Positions 49,310-61,979 of a stretch of DNA of 64,000 nucleotides are shown piece by piece. A program made the translations under genes and the position numbers. The stretch covers positions 141,001 through 205,000 of the forward strand of contig JAJGOT010000439.1 of NCBI GenBank assembly GCA_022457155.1, in the 5' to 3' direction. The notes beneath the pieces were generated by a model. The model saw nothing but the letters and a program-made list of their open reading frames with translations. It made no database searches and was not told the DNA's origin. Position 1 is the first letter of the stretch. The number at the start of each line of letters is the position of its first letter. This stretch comes from Cladopsammia gracilis. Its lineage: Eukaryota; Cnidaria; Anthozoa; Scleractinia; Dendrophylliidae.

Positions 49310-51742
49310 AGGATGGCTGCCGGTTGCCATGGTTACGGGCCACTCTGGAAACCAATAAACGGACAACGGTTATTTTACTCAGCACCTTTAATATTAAAGT
49401 TTTACCAAAACAAAGCCGACTGTACAATGTCAGGCTCGAATAAAACTGAAAATGGATAGAAAAATACAGGACATCCTATTAAACTAAGTTATATATATTT
49501 TTTTTGCTTCTTTTTTTTCCTTTTTTCTTTTTTTTACGACACGACAAAAACAAACAGCATAGTTGGAAGGGTCGTGTTTAACTTTATAAAACACACATTA
49601 AATTTCTTATAGGAACGCTAAGCTCGGTTATTGCTTTGCGTAATTTCAATCTATCCGTTCTAAACTAAGCACACTGTTGAATAGCTGGTCTTGATAGAGT
49701 TACAGTAGCGGTACCGCCTGTAACAGCTCCATTTTAGAAATAAATCTCTCAATTTCCAAAGGGAATTTAACGAACAAAATAAATCACACAGCTGCTTAAA
49801 AAAGACAGCTCTTGAGAAAGAAATCGATGCCTGAGATACATATCATGGAATGACCAGTTAGATGGGGACTTTCTTCTTGTCAACATTAATGGTAAAATTG
49901 AGCTAAAAGTGACTAAAGTTCACAATTACAAGGTATCAATGCCGGTTCAATTTTCAAGCAAAGTGTGACTGTCAGACGATAAGATAACTTTTGGGCAGAC
50001 AAAAAAACGGATCTCGATATGCTTAACGTATTTTAATCATCAAGCCATAGCCATCAAAGCCACTCCGGTATCAAGACCACTCTGACAACAATTGAGCTTA
50101 GCCTTAGCAAATATATTAATTATGCATTGAAGCAGTAGCGTATCTATGATTTCTGCTAAAAAATAGCCATGCAATGCATATAAAGACTAAAACGTAATAA
50201 AAAAAGTTGCTCAGGGACCAAAGGGAGGGGGCATGGGGAGGGGTTCCTGGGTCCCTTGAACTCTGGGTCGCCAAAAGCCAGGGTGGACACGGTATGAATC
50301 TCGTTTCTTGGGCGTTTTCGGTGCTTTCATATCCTGTCTTAATACCATGAAAGGTTCTGGGATAGCTCTAATGGTAATAATTTTAGATTTTCGGGTCACC
50401 AAACCAGAAATACGAACGAATACGAAAATCAGCCCCATGACTTTGCTTTGAGCCCAGAGAAAACTGTTGATTCGGGTTCGAATCATACAATGGAGTCCTA
50501 GAACCTATTCTTGTCTATCTCAGAGCCTTGGAACCCCTCACTTTTTAGATATGTTGGTTGGAGCCCTAGACCCTTTAAAACCCTGGTTGTTATGTTTCTA
50601 ACATGCAGAAATCCGAGTCACATTTAACTGGTGGTTTTTAAACCACTAGTGTAAAACACCTTTTAAGAAGGCGTTTTACAATTTTCTCAGCTGTTCCTTT
50701 ACCTGGCGCAAAAAGTACCACAAAGTTCTAATTAACGATCCTTGTTACCTACTGATGTAGCAGCAGTTAATTGGGGTGGTCGCTTAGTGAACGGTGTGCG
50801 ACGTCAGACGAAACAAGAAAATATGATCTGGGACATGAATCTTTTCCAGGCCGTTTCTTTATCAGTCTGTGTATCTAACTCTCTCTCGTACTTCTCTCAT
50901 CAGCAGCTTCTGTGTACTCATCAACAGGAGCAAGTCAAGTTATATTTGAGACCGTTACTTTCGAGGGATCGTTAACTACGAACTCTGCGATTTGTAAAGG
51001 GATATGATGGTATTATGATTGATTGTTCAAAACTACTAAAATTGTAACTAAATATCTTTGCTCAGACACGAGACGCTCCAAGAAAACTAAGTGGAATATA
51101 CCAAATAAACTCTCCTAGTTTCAAGACACAGTAAAATAAATCAAAATGTTGGTCCATCTTTTCAAATTGCAATCCACTTTCATCCTGCCCATCCGTGGCC
51201 AATAACAGAGATTTTTAACAAGACTGGACAGTTATTATCTTTTGAAATAAATGGACCATCATTTTAAGGTTTCTATTAATGTCTCGCTTTTCAATGTGTT
51301 GTTAAAACTAAAACCAAGTGACAAATACTACATTTAAGAGCTGGCTACAGTATTAGTAGTAGTAGTCTTACAGCCTAAACCGAAATTATCTCTCAATAGT
51401 TCATCCGGACTTAGTTAATTATCTTTCTTGAAGTAAACCTTTTGAATTTATCACGACTGCAGTTTTTGTAATTAGCATGTCCATGTGCTCAACGTCTGTG
51501 AAACCCTTTACCCATGACAGAAAATGCAAAATGGAAAAAGGGAAGCGACTGAAAAGTAAAGATCTCAGATTAATGGTCGTCTGAAAACAGGTAAATTAAT
51601 GAAATTCGAGCCGGGTTTTGTTCTGAAAGCAAAAAATAGCTCAGTATGGTTTACTTACCGTAGTGAGAAAACGTTTTCAAAATTTCTGTCATGGGTCATT
51701 GGAGGAAATATTAGACATTGTGCTTTTTGATGCCAGGAGCAC
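49310..51742. other. Gene B 3' flank: right arm of inverted segmental duplication
   Basis: No gene recognised. Inverted matches to 25983-28915 run in the same order, with gaps. The gene B polyadenylation site is not assigned. Confidence 0.7.
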
Positions 51743-51981
51743 CTACGGGTTGATATCATAGCAAGCCTTGTTGGTCGCGTGCTTTGCTGGGCCGTCTTTG
51801 TGTGTATGGCTGCATGAATCTTCTACCGATGAAAAATTGTTCTCCTTGATTTCCGAAGGCTTTTCACTGGTTGTGTACGTGGGATTATCAAACTGAAACG
51901 CAGTTTTTGCCCCTGTAGGAGGTTTGTATTTCTTTTTCTTGCCCCTTCGGCGTAAACAAAACACGCCCACCATACCTATAA
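51743..51981 (-). CDS. Gene B last exon: transmembrane end and tail with one FDNPTY
   Basis: Phase 1 in, acceptor attag. IIGMVGVFCLRRRGKKKK completes the helix and stop-transfer. A single FDNPTY lies at 51875-51892 (reverse strand). The tail is shorter than in gene A because the 27-aa repeat is present once. Confidence 0.87.
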
Positions 51982-54900
51982 CTAATGAAAACGGCAAAAA
52001 TTATTTATTTATTTATTTACTCAACTTTAATTATACAGATCTTAACATATTATACAAATTAAAGATAAATTAACAATTAAAATAAATGTAAAAAACCAAG
52101 ATCTGAATAATTGGGTCAGTTTATACAGAATACAAAGATTCCCTATAAAAATAAACTAGAAAGAATTAAATTAAAAAAAAAATAGAAAGTTAAACAGAAA
52201 TAAGAATTAAAAATAAACCATTAAGTTGGATTAAACATATTGAACAATCCAAGAACGTTCTCTGGTTAAGAAATTTAAAGACGTAGCTTTCGGCTTCCAG
52301 TCTGAAACCTTTAAAAACTGGTGGTAAGAACGCGAAAATGGAAATATATACGATGAAAAGTGTGAAAAATGTGAACAATAAAGATATATACAATGAATTA
52401 TACATTTGCATTTACAATAAACGTTCACATCAATTTTTGCAATTATAGTACTTCAGTGTTTTACATGATCGCTTCACATGTTAAGATGCGATGCAACGCT
52501 GTGCCGCCCCCCCCCCCCCCTCCCCCTTCCCCAGGGATTCAACGAACGATTGTTTAAAAAGCTCATCAAATTCAATCTACTTACTGAGCACTACTAGAGT
52601 TGGTCCACCTATGATGGCGGGAAGTTTCCATGGCAACTCATCATCACTCTCTTTCCTCTTTAATTCGCCCGCATATTTCGTTGGACCAAGAGTTTCTGTC
52701 GAAGGAGACGTTGTCATTTTCCCATCAAAGCGCATCTGAAATTAAAACATTAATGTCGAAAATGTGTTCAGATATCGCAAACTTCGGTGGATAAACACAC
52801 GTTTGTTGCTGTTACCGTTGTTGTTTCTTCCGTTGTTCCTATTGTCGTAATTGTTTATAACAACTTTTTTTGGAAATGGGGATTGAGATATATTTGACCT
52901 ATTAATGTTCTGCAAAGAGCAAAGAATAGGGCTTTAAGGTATAGAAAAAAATTACGGTGTTAATGTCAAGAAATGAAGTATAATTTGTACGTGAAGAAGT
53001 GCCGGCTTACTGCGGACTCGGGAATTTTTCATTTTTCCAGATTTTCGTAATTCAGCGGTGCGAAAAAAAATACTATTCAGTGTTGTTGAGCAAGCGGGAA
53101 ATCCTGTGGCTCAGTTGGTTTTAGTCTCAGCTTGTGAAGCGTGAGGTAGCGATCAGGACTATTGTTACCACCCGTTTTTTATCCTCCTTGATAGGATGTT
53201 AGTTTATTTCGGGTCAACATGTCTGCTAGCAGGATTCAAACCACCGAATTTCCGGTCGAAATTTCAATACTTTCTAACTAATATAGCCCATATTGAACAC
53301 GGCACAACTCGGCGAAAAAAAGCTGATTTTTCAAAATTTTCGTTGTGTCAGAAAATTCAGTGTTTATTTCCGAATGTCTTTTGATTTGAATACCTTTTTT
53401 CCGTGGTATTCTATTTCAATCCCCTCGCTTAAGAGTTCCTGTAAGCGGCGTTCATCAACATCTGCAGCACTTACGAAGAGAACGACCTACGGACAAAAGA
53501 ACATCCAGAAATCATCCACAAAAATATCCATTATTATCTTTTAACAAAACCGTTTAAGTAAATATAAGGCAAATTAGGTATGTACCTTTGCTCTATACTC
53601 AGTTATAGTTATCTCTGATTTCTTCCCAACTATAACAGCGGTCTGCAAAAGTGAAAAAAAAAAATAAATAAAACCGTGCCGAGTAAGGTTATCAAAATTG
53701 GGTATTCTAAACGAGCTAAACGGCACTCGATGGCACGTTAATAACAATATGTTCAAAGATCCTGAAACGTTCGTGATCTACTCATACTTAACCTTTTTAA
53801 ACCACCATAGTTGCTTTCAATGCTAAAGTCAAGTTTGCTTGTCACTTGTTTAGCTTTGATGATCCATTTGTTGTTAAGCACGATCAATCTAACCAAAAGC
53901 TAACTAAGATTTTACAGTTAAAAATTCTAACCTATACAAAGCATTCACAATAAATGATCGAAAATATATAAAAAATCTACTCTAATCTACAATTTTGGCG
54001 ATGCTTGCATAATTAAGTCGAAGCGTTTTAGAATGCAACTAAGTGTACCATTGCACCATTTGTTGGGGAATTTTATCTATAGCCGGACTTATGTTGCAAC
54101 CTTGCCCCATTGCAAGTTAGATCACGTTTTTGCATTGGCTGAATCGGTAAATACTCTATTTCGTGTCTCATTTGTTATGATGTAACGTCTTGAACTCGTT
54201 TTGTAAAGCCTCGGCCATTGGCTAAGGCTTCGAACATTGTCTAGCTGTAGAATGCAATGTACGGGGTCTGTCCCTTCTTTTGGAGGTAATTAAGTTAACT
54301 TAATAAACTTGAGGCAGCTTCTCGCAAATACGCAGCGACTTCCCCAAGCTTAGTTCACTAGTTTATGTTACTGATCTTTCTTTCGACCTGTCAATACTCC
54401 GGTCCCATCCAGCACACGCTAGGTTGCTGGTCTTGGACTAGTTCAGCTTATAGTACTGCCGCTGTAGAGCGTTGCTGGCCTGACTGCAGCTCGTAGCTAT
54501 CTAGGGTCAATTCAAGAAAACTTTTACAAGCGTAGCCATTGTTTCAGAGGTTGAAAACAATAGCTACACTTATAAATTACATTTGTAAAAGTTTTATTGA
54601 ATTGACCCCTAGTTTTCAGACCTGCCAATGCTCTTCTCAGAGAAGCACCATGCTGGCCTTAGGTGTGCTGCCGCTGCTGCGCATTGTTTTGTAATGTTGG
54701 CCTAGGTTTCAACTCGTAGTGCGATGAGACTTTAAAAGGTCACGCAATGGAAGTCGCCCGTCACGTCAATTGTTGAGCGGTGTCACCCTATTTACGCCAA
54801 ACGTATGTCTTGTTGTCTTTTTTTGAGTTATTAATCAATCAAAATAGTCAGTAGTGTGTCTTTTACAGTAAACAATTGATAACATTAATTGTTCAAAAAT

Positions 54901-57900
54901 ATATATGCTTACACTTAGGAATCTGAATACTTGTTCTTCAACCAGCTGTAGTATTTGCTCTTTGTGTCTGATGTCCTCAGAATCTAATTCTCCTTTGAAA
55001 AACAACTGAAATAAAAATGTTTTTACTTACGTGTATCTGTATTACAATAAAATATGAATTATAATTATACTAACAATGTATTTAAAATAGAGAAACACCA
55101 AGCTGAGTTTTAATTTCCTTACAATATCTTTTTTCTTCGCGCTGTTCGCACTTAATAGTATATCGTGACATTATGTAACGTGAATATGAAATTATCTAGA
55201 CTCGTGTGATATTTTTGTGTGACATGCGATAGTTCATGGCAACTAACTTCGTCTGCACTCAGCTAAGTTTTTTATAGGCGTGTCGACTAAAATGCTGAGC
55301 ATTTGCTGTTAAATTTCCTGTTTTGTTAATTTACTTGCTATATTTGCAATATAATTCAAGCGGTTTTAATCATGTCACCTCATCATGACTTTATTTGAAT
55401 TAAATTAAGATGAGGTGACATGATTTTCTGGAAATAAAGAATAATAAATAAATAAAGAATCCAAGGTTCTACAAATAAATGGCGTCATTTTTAGTCATGT
55501 GACATCCACATCGACACATGACCGCCTCGTTTTGCAGGGGAAGAAAACACAACAGGCAGTTTGAGCAACCCATTTTCCCTCCCCCGTTGTACCAAGGTGG
55601 GGGTATCATGTACGTCCGAGGGCTAATTGCGTATAAATAGCTGTCATATTATTGGTAAAGTATTATTTACTTTGATTGTAAAATATGTTTAGTGAAATAT
55701 ATAATTAGTCACCTATCTGTGTTTAAATAGTGGTAGAAAAATAAAGCAATACCTTCACTTCAAGAACTTCCGATGGTGATGAGGTAGCCGTGATCGAGAA
55801 AGCAGTTACTGTGGATTGCATTTTTCTTGAAGTGGGAATGTTATTTGTTGGTGATTCAATCTCTGCCATGTCAAAATGGATACAGAAACGCAGGTGAGAT
55901 AAGAACGCTACATGTACATATAATTTATACCACAAGATTCATTGGATATAATTCTATGAAGCCTAAGCCAATATTTTAACCCAAAGTATCATGAAAGCCT
56001 CAAGCTAAAGCTAGAGCAATCAAGCACCCAGATGAAGTTGAGGGCATACAATGGTGAGAAGGTCCACGTGAAGCGAGAGAACCATGCCATTGTTTTGGAC
56101 ATGGAAGTTGTGAATGATGGTCTAACCATCAGAGGAGCTACGCTGAGTTGTTGACATGAACAAAATGTTTGCCTGAGGAATACAGGATTAAGCTGAAGGA
56201 GAACGCCCAGGCCGTGATCAAGCCGGTCAGGAGGCGCCCAGCGCATGCACATTTTGACGCATTAAGATGAGTTAAAAGCAGAACTGGAGAATCTGAAACT
56301 TTAGACAGCAAATCCAAAGTCGAGGAGCCCGTCCTCCTATCCAAGAAGAAAGTATAAATTCTCGAAAGAGGGCATGGGAGTACAAGCCTGTTCCAAAGCT
56401 ACTGCACTTGCCATGTGATGCCCAAGGAGAAAATCAAGACGCATGTTGGAGTAGTTATGGAGTCTAGGTTTTCTGAGGCCAAAAGAGCTGGATTAGCGAG
56501 GCATGAAGTGTTGAGTGTTGTCGTGATATCTTGGCAGGTAGACAGACCACGGTCGTTGACGGAATCATGAGGTCAGAAGTCATCGAACAGATACACGAAG
56601 GCACATAAGTACCAGCAGCACTTTAACGGGAGCCAATGACGCCAACGCAGAAAATGGAAATTTGTAGGTTGTTCTGGTAGAGACTATCTTCTTGTTATTG
56701 ACTATCACAAATGTTCTCAGGAGACATGTCTGCTATCTAGCACAACTAGAGCAACTGTGAAATTTCATATCACGAAGAGTATCTTTGTCCACATGTGGTG
56801 TGAACCAGCAGCATGTTTAGAGTCTCCGAGAGAGAGTTTATTATAGTCGTACTTACATGAGTTCCGTGAGAGGTACATTCAGACACCTACATAAAAATAG
56901 TTAGTTTGCCCGCCATCTTGTTCATTGATGATCTTCACACGGACTTTGTAAACTACTGTAATTGACTTATTAGGCTGCTTATTGATTATTTCACTAACGT
57001 GCGTTTTTGCACTAATTCTTACACCTCTGACAACTTGTAAGTTGTGGACCAAGAAGGAAGCAAGACTTTTAGTAATTTCGAGTAACTACAAATTCTTAGC
57101 TAATTCCAGTTATGACAAAAACGAAACTGTTTCTGCCTCACATCATCTTATGGTTATCCATATAACTTAAAAAAAAAATAAAAGCAAAATGATAACTTAA
57201 ACAATAACGATTAACAGATTAAATACCTTACCGATGCAATCGGAATTTTCGACTGTTGCATTTACGGCTGTGGTGAAGTTTTTGCCGCAGGAAATACATT
57301 CCTTTTGACCTTGTACAGGTTGGTATGTACCAAGTGAGCATTCAACGCACGTGGTATTCTCCACGTTGTAGTACGAACCAGCAGGGCAGTTTGCTAAAAG
57401 ATAACAAAAATTCTAAATAAATTCACAAAACAGGAGATTAGAAAGTCGTTGTATCAGCTCCTCTAATAGAGCAACTGCCTGTCAAAAGAAACTATTTTTG
57501 TGACAGCTAAGCCCTAAAATTGATTTCAGCTGACAGAACAAACTGCTGTTTTCAAGATGTTAACAACAGCAACATACGTACTTGACGCAAAACAGCTCAC
57601 ATCCGAATGCTATCCTGTGAGGTGTGGGAATTCTAAACTACGTGCAATTTGCCTCACTTTTTTTTTTTCTCTTTTTTTTTTACTTTACGTTTGCTTGGCT
57701 AAATGCTGACACTTTGATTTACTGAACCAAAAAAGCAACATAATCCGTGGTGGTACTACCCTTACGATTACCGATAACTAAATGGTGGAGAATAAAATCC
57801 ACTTCCCCGTGTGCCCATGTATTCATGCTTACAGTAATGTAACTTACATGCGTGTACCTGTTCCAACAAATACAATTTGTGATTTTTTTTTTATACCAAA

Positions 57901-60900
57901 CACATTGATTTAAAGAAAGCTTAATTGAAAAGAGGACTCACCACAAATAAAACCATTTTGATTGAGGGAATGTCCCTCTGGACATTCGGGAGATAACGGA
58001 TACACAAGTATGCTGCCAGGTTCTCCTAGAAGAGTAGTGGTGTTCCAAGGAACTTTAAAGGTCTTGTTGAACATGTCCGAGTCGAGCTTTTTCAGTTTCT
58101 CGACCAGTTTGGCCTTACCAACAGCAATCGCTTCAACGATTTCCATGTATGATGTAAAGTTCTCCTTCTTCCAAGGTTCTACATAGACATCTAATGTGAA
58201 TACCACGGTAGATTTTAAAGGATATCGAGAATAGTATTCTAAGTCAGAGATTAATTTGACGGACAAATTGAGTGACCTTGCCAGTGAATGATGAAGACTA
58301 CTTGTTACGTTCTTGTCAAGCGATGCGCGCAATTCGTTTGCGGACTTATAGCTGCATGGAAGTGGATCTTGAAAAGAACTGTTGGCCAATGTTAGCCAAC
58401 AGTCGGTTGTGAGGTTGAAAGCAATATGCATCCTTTGAGAAGCTATTGTGTAATTTAACACATCCATTCTGGCTCTTTGGCTGACTGCTGTTCCATGCTT
58501 GTTGGTTGCTTCACAAAAATAATATCCTTCCTGGTGAGGATGTGGGTTGGCGATATATAATATAGGCATGGTTTCATTCATTTTAAGAGCAGGTGAGCTG
58601 GTGGGTTGAAAGAACCACTGAAAAATAGGCGAAGGCTCGGCTGTTGCATTACAAATAAATACCGCAGGCATTTGACTCCTAAATACCACTCTCTGCGGAC
58701 GTGGATGTTGAGTTATTTTGGGTTTGGTATTTACTAAGACTATTGTAGAGTTAGAGAGTGTGCTGCCTTTGTTGTTTGATACCACACAAACATAAGCACC
58801 CTCACTTTCCTTGGTAACGTTATCTAAGTGAAAAGTTCCGTCCAGTGATTCGCCGATGATATCGTCATTTTTTCTCCAGGTATATTTTAATCTCTCTTCT
58901 TTTTCAGCGCTACAATTCAGCAACAAACTGTCTCCTGGAAGAAGAATAACTTCTCCCTGAGAGGAAGATGTTATGTGTGGTGTTCCGCCGCACAAAACGG
59001 AATCGTCGCGCGTTTTATTCAACAAAGAAGCAGCGCGATTTAGAGCATGCTCAGTTTCCAGCATACTTAAGGGTTCTGTGGTTAAGGATTTGATCACCTC
59101 TTTTAGTTGAGGAAGGGCGTCTTTGATCGCACGTGCCCTGGGACTGTCTTCAAATTCGTAGAATTCCTTTGCTTTCTCAAAAAAGTATTCGATGCAGTCT
59201 TGCGTGCCAGAACAGTCCGTAAAGTTTTTAGCGGATGTGAAAACCTCAAGAAACGCTCTCCAAGTATCCAGAGTGTCATTCCAAGATTGTGAAGAGTCAT
59301 TGCTCAGTCTCACATTTTCGTCCTTCAGCAACTGTATCATTTCAATGTATTCTGTCACGAACGAGCTGTTTGGATATCCACTGCTGGCATTAACCAATGA
59401 AGCATTGGACTTCAAACCGCCGACGTTAACAGTCTTACCTAGTCTTTCAAGTTCATGGAATCCAGTTGACAGGTTTACGTTTAGCTCTCTAATTGACGCA
59501 ATAACGTGTTTCAAGGATTTACACATAGACCTCAAGTAAAGTTGCGTTTTGTTGGTAAAAAGACATGCGTGTGGGTAATCAGTAAAGCTCGAATGTTCAC
59601 GATGAGTAAAAGTTACCGAGTCTCTGGGAATCGAGCGTTTTCGTCTCAACTCTTTACCAGGGAATGATTTGGCAATGATGGTCTTGGAAGCTGAACTAAC
59701 TGAACGTTCGACTTGGTCAAAATCAAGAAGAAAGCTAACAGTCCGTTGTTCACCGAGAGTACTGACGTTGCTTTGAAAAACGATCTGTTTGGTGTCTCCT
59801 GATGCCTTGGAAAAGGAAAACTGCATTTCGCCAACATCTATAATTTTCTTGTTGCCCGATGCGTTTATTGCCTGTGCTATTCTCAATCCAACATCGACCA
59901 TCCGTTTAACGTGAAATATGGAAGCATTGGTTATTTCCACCGTTGACAATCGCTGCTTCATGTGTGCTCCTACTTGTTTGAGCAAAGTAACTGCACTCTG
60001 ATGACGGATTCTAGCTTTCTCGTAAGTGAACGTTGCACTTCTTACCTTTTCAACAGTACTTTGTAAACCCTGGAATTTAGGTTGCAAATGTGCATTCATT
60101 GTGGCCATGTTCACTTTAAGTTCGTTCATCAAAATCTCGCATTTGTTATTGTTTATGATGCATTGATGATCGACAACTTTGGTGAGGCATCCATACTGTT
60201 TGCAGCATTTATAAGCGGGGCCGTATCCACCTGGTTTTGTCTTTTCCGTGTGGTCAGTGCACTTGACTTCCTTGATTGTCTGTTCAACGTCTATCCATTT
60301 GGTTTCTGTGGTTTTGTAGTATACAGTAAGTGGCTCAGCAGGCACTCTTATGTACGTATCAGAACAACCACTTATTAACTCACTACCAAAAAATCCAACT
60401 ACAGCTCCTACAGGACCTGCAACTGCTCCACCGACTACTGCACCTATGAATCTTTTCTCAACTGACGGCGATCCACAATCACCGGTGTATTGGTCTCGAA
60501 ACTGGGGCACTTGATAAGACTTTTGTACAATCCTTGTCCGTAATTGTTTGACCGTTATAGTTTTAGTCTTTGTTTCACAATTCTGCTCAATATAGTGAAT
60601 TATTAAGGGATCCTGGCACAAGTCAGGAATTACACAGCCATTCGAGCAAGTGTAGTTGCAATCTTTTATATCACACATAAAGCTGTCGTTTTGATAAAGA
60701 AAGAATGTACGGTTGAATTCCACTTTCGCAATGTGGTAGTCTAAACGTGCTTTGAGAAGGTCCTGAGTTGCCTGTTCTTTTTTGATTCTCAAGTCGTCGA
60801 CAGCAGACTGTTTTGATAGAAGGACGTGTTTCACGAAGTGCGCATTATTTTTTGCATCATTGAATGCAGATTGGGCGTTTGCTAATCTTTGAATGGCTTC

Positions 60901-61979
60901 TTTGGCCGCCATTTTGGTGTAGTTTGTGATCCTGTTTTCAAGCAGTATATAAAGGCGCGATGACCTGTTCATTCTTCCCTCCACTGCAAACACTATGGAA
61001 TTCCAGTCTACAACTTTCTCAGTTTGGGCTTTGACATTTACAACTGCATCAAACTCTCCAAATATGGGCCCCCAAATGACAAAGGACAGTTCATTTCCAG
61101 AGATTCGAACAGCTGTGTGTTTTGCCAGTCCAAGCAAGTTGACAAGACTCTCAAATGTAGACACGATAAGGTCTTGATCTCTAGATATGAACACTTTTAA
61201 CGCCCCACCTGCCGGAATTGTCATGAGACTACCAAGAGAGACGGATTGTAAAGCCACTCCTTCAACAAGTAAACCAGCTTCCTGTCTTGCTGGGCTAGTA
61301 CCACACTGGTTGCCACGTAAGCACCAGATGCTCGAATTTATGTTGGGAAAACAAAGTCTCTTGTGACATATTTGAGCAACTAAGAGAAAACGGAAACCTG
61401 CAAAGTTCTGCTGAATAGAAGACTTTGAAAATGAGAGGGAGATGGTCTTTGGGAGGTCTGCCTTTAATCTAATGAAACGATCGATGAGAGTTTGTACATT
61501 TGTTCGATCCCCGTAAGGCTGTAACTGGGCTACAAGAAGGTCAAATGCTCTTGTTATAATGTCAAGGCCAACATCCAACTTTTCAACAAGCACCTTCACC
61601 TCCAACCAATTGGAAGCTTGGGAGAGAATACGACGAGCTTCGATCACAGTGGTTAACATTTCTTCTGTCACTTCTTCCCATTTCTTTGTGGCGAATTTTA
61701 GTTCTGGTACAGTCCTCTTAACATCAAAAAGGATTCGCTTTATTTCTTGTGCCTGCCATTCCAGAAACCTCAAGTTGTTGTTATGGTCATTGGCCGATAC
61801 AATGTTACCGCCGGTGAGTGAATGGTAGATTTGCAAATATTTGAAGCCACCACTATTAGGTCTGATAATATTAGACAACGGACTTTTGCTAAACGGTTTT
61901 GAAGGTCTTCCAAGAGTAAAAACGAATCCTTGAGGCACTTGACAATCATCATTGATATTCGATGCCAGAAACACCGTTC
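51743..61979 (-). CDS. Gene B: paralogue of the giant receptor (3' part, 8 exons)
   Basis: Spliced coding span on the reverse strand; eight exons totalling 4943 bp give 1646 complete codons plus stop, in phase throughout. It matches gene A exons 16, 17, 19-24 in order, length and phase. Missing relative to gene A: the second ephrin-receptor-like module and one FDNPTY repeat. Its cbEGF, sushi and EGF exons should lie right of the window. Convergent with gene A. The frame is intact, so it is probably functional. Role inferred as for gene A: a membrane adhesion or endocytic receptor with PTB-adaptor tail. Confidence 0.85.
51982..52584. other. Gene B last intron: low complexity
   Basis: AT-rich with an ATTT run near 52002-52020 and a poly-C tract at 52506-52520. 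Nothing else recognised. Confidence 0.5.
52585..52735 (-). CDS. Gene B exon: stalk and transmembrane start
   Basis: 151 bp, phase 0 in and phase 1 out, acceptor ttcag, donor gtaagt. MRFDGKMTT...LPWKLPAIIGGPTLVVL parallels gene A exon 23. Confidence 0.87.
53100..53280 (+). repeat. Possible diverged SINE in gene B intron
   Basis: GTGGCTCAGTTGGTTTTAG resembles a tRNA 5' half, and TTGATAGGATGTTAGT weakly resembles the GGATGGGATGCTAGT part of the SINE at 20245. No target duplication found. Confidence 0.3.
53394..53486 (-). CDS. Gene B exon: juxtamembrane module part 3
   Basis: 93 bp, phase 0-0, acceptor cgtag, donor gtattc. VVLFVSAADVDERRLQELL..., colinear with gene A exon 22. Confidence 0.85.
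53586..53642 (-). CDS. Gene B exon: juxtamembrane module part 2
   Basis: 57 bp, phase 0-0, acceptor tgcag, donor gtacat. TAVIVGKKSEITITEYRAK, colinear with gene A exon 21. Confidence 0.83.
54503..54610. mobile_element. 108-bp palindromic MITE in gene B intron
   Basis: GGGTCAATTCAAGAAAACTT at the left is inverted at the right (AAGTTTTATTGAATTGACCC). CTAG lies at both ends, a possible 2-4 bp target duplication. Confidence 0.7.
54913..55005 (-). CDS. Gene B exon: juxtamembrane module part 1
   Basis: 93 bp, phase 0-0, acceptor ttcag, donor gtaagc. LFFKGEL...KEQILQLVEEQV, colinear with gene A exon 20. Confidence 0.85.
55753..55862 (-). CDS. Gene B exon: Ser/Thr-rich stalk
   Basis: 110 bp, phase 1 in and phase 0 out, acceptor ggcag, donor gtattg. 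IESPTNN start and VLEVK end as in gene A exon 19, 4 codons longer. It splices in frame directly from the single ephrin-receptor-like exon. Confidence 0.8.
55990..56845 (+). pseudogene. Ty3/gypsy-type pol fragments in gene B intron
   Basis: Three short matches in order on the + strand, in shifting frames: YRIKLKENAQAVIKPVRRR (protease-RT linker), about 56170-56240; MRSEVIEQIHEGT (integrase zinc-binding region), about 56567-56607; YLLVIDYH...LSSTTRA (integrase core), about 56685-56755. The RT/RNase H part is deleted and stops are frequent. It lies where gene A has its second ephrin-receptor-like exon. Confidence 0.65.
57232..57393 (-). CDS. Gene B exon: single ephrin-receptor-like (GCC2/GCC3) module
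   Basis: 162 bp, phase 1-1, acceptor tttag, donor gtaagg. NCPAGSYYNVENTTC...CSLGTYQPVQG...CISCG. Closer to gene A exon 17 than to exon 18. Confidence 0.88.
57942..61979 (-). CDS. Gene B 4-kb exon: coiled coils, Cys-rich region, two Ig domains
   Basis: 4038 bp, phase 1-1, acceptor catag, donor gtgagt; 1345 codons open. Same plan as gene A exon 16: INDDCQVPQGF start, coiled coil (about 60920-60700), cysteine cluster including CNYTCSNGC and KCCKQYGC, helical segment, two Ig domains (about 58985-58455), and PECPEGHS end. Two differences: a Gly/Ala/Val-rich segment at 60379-60450 and a furin-type RRKR-S site at 59635-59646. Confidence 0.88.

Noticed and set aside
50742..50975. 77-aa + strand frame and counterpart at 27067-27279
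   Set aside because: They lie in the inverted duplicated 3' flanks but the reading frames are not preserved between copies.
56871..56912. Mini-exon of 30 bp with good splice sites in gene B intron (candidate missing module)
   Set aside because: In the required phase 1 it gives an immediate TGA, and it encodes no cysteine module.
59192..59539. 115-aa + strand frame, and similar antisense frames inside the 4-kb exons
   Set aside because: Shadows of the strongly conserved reverse-strand exon; the equivalents at 15440-15685 are likewise antisense.
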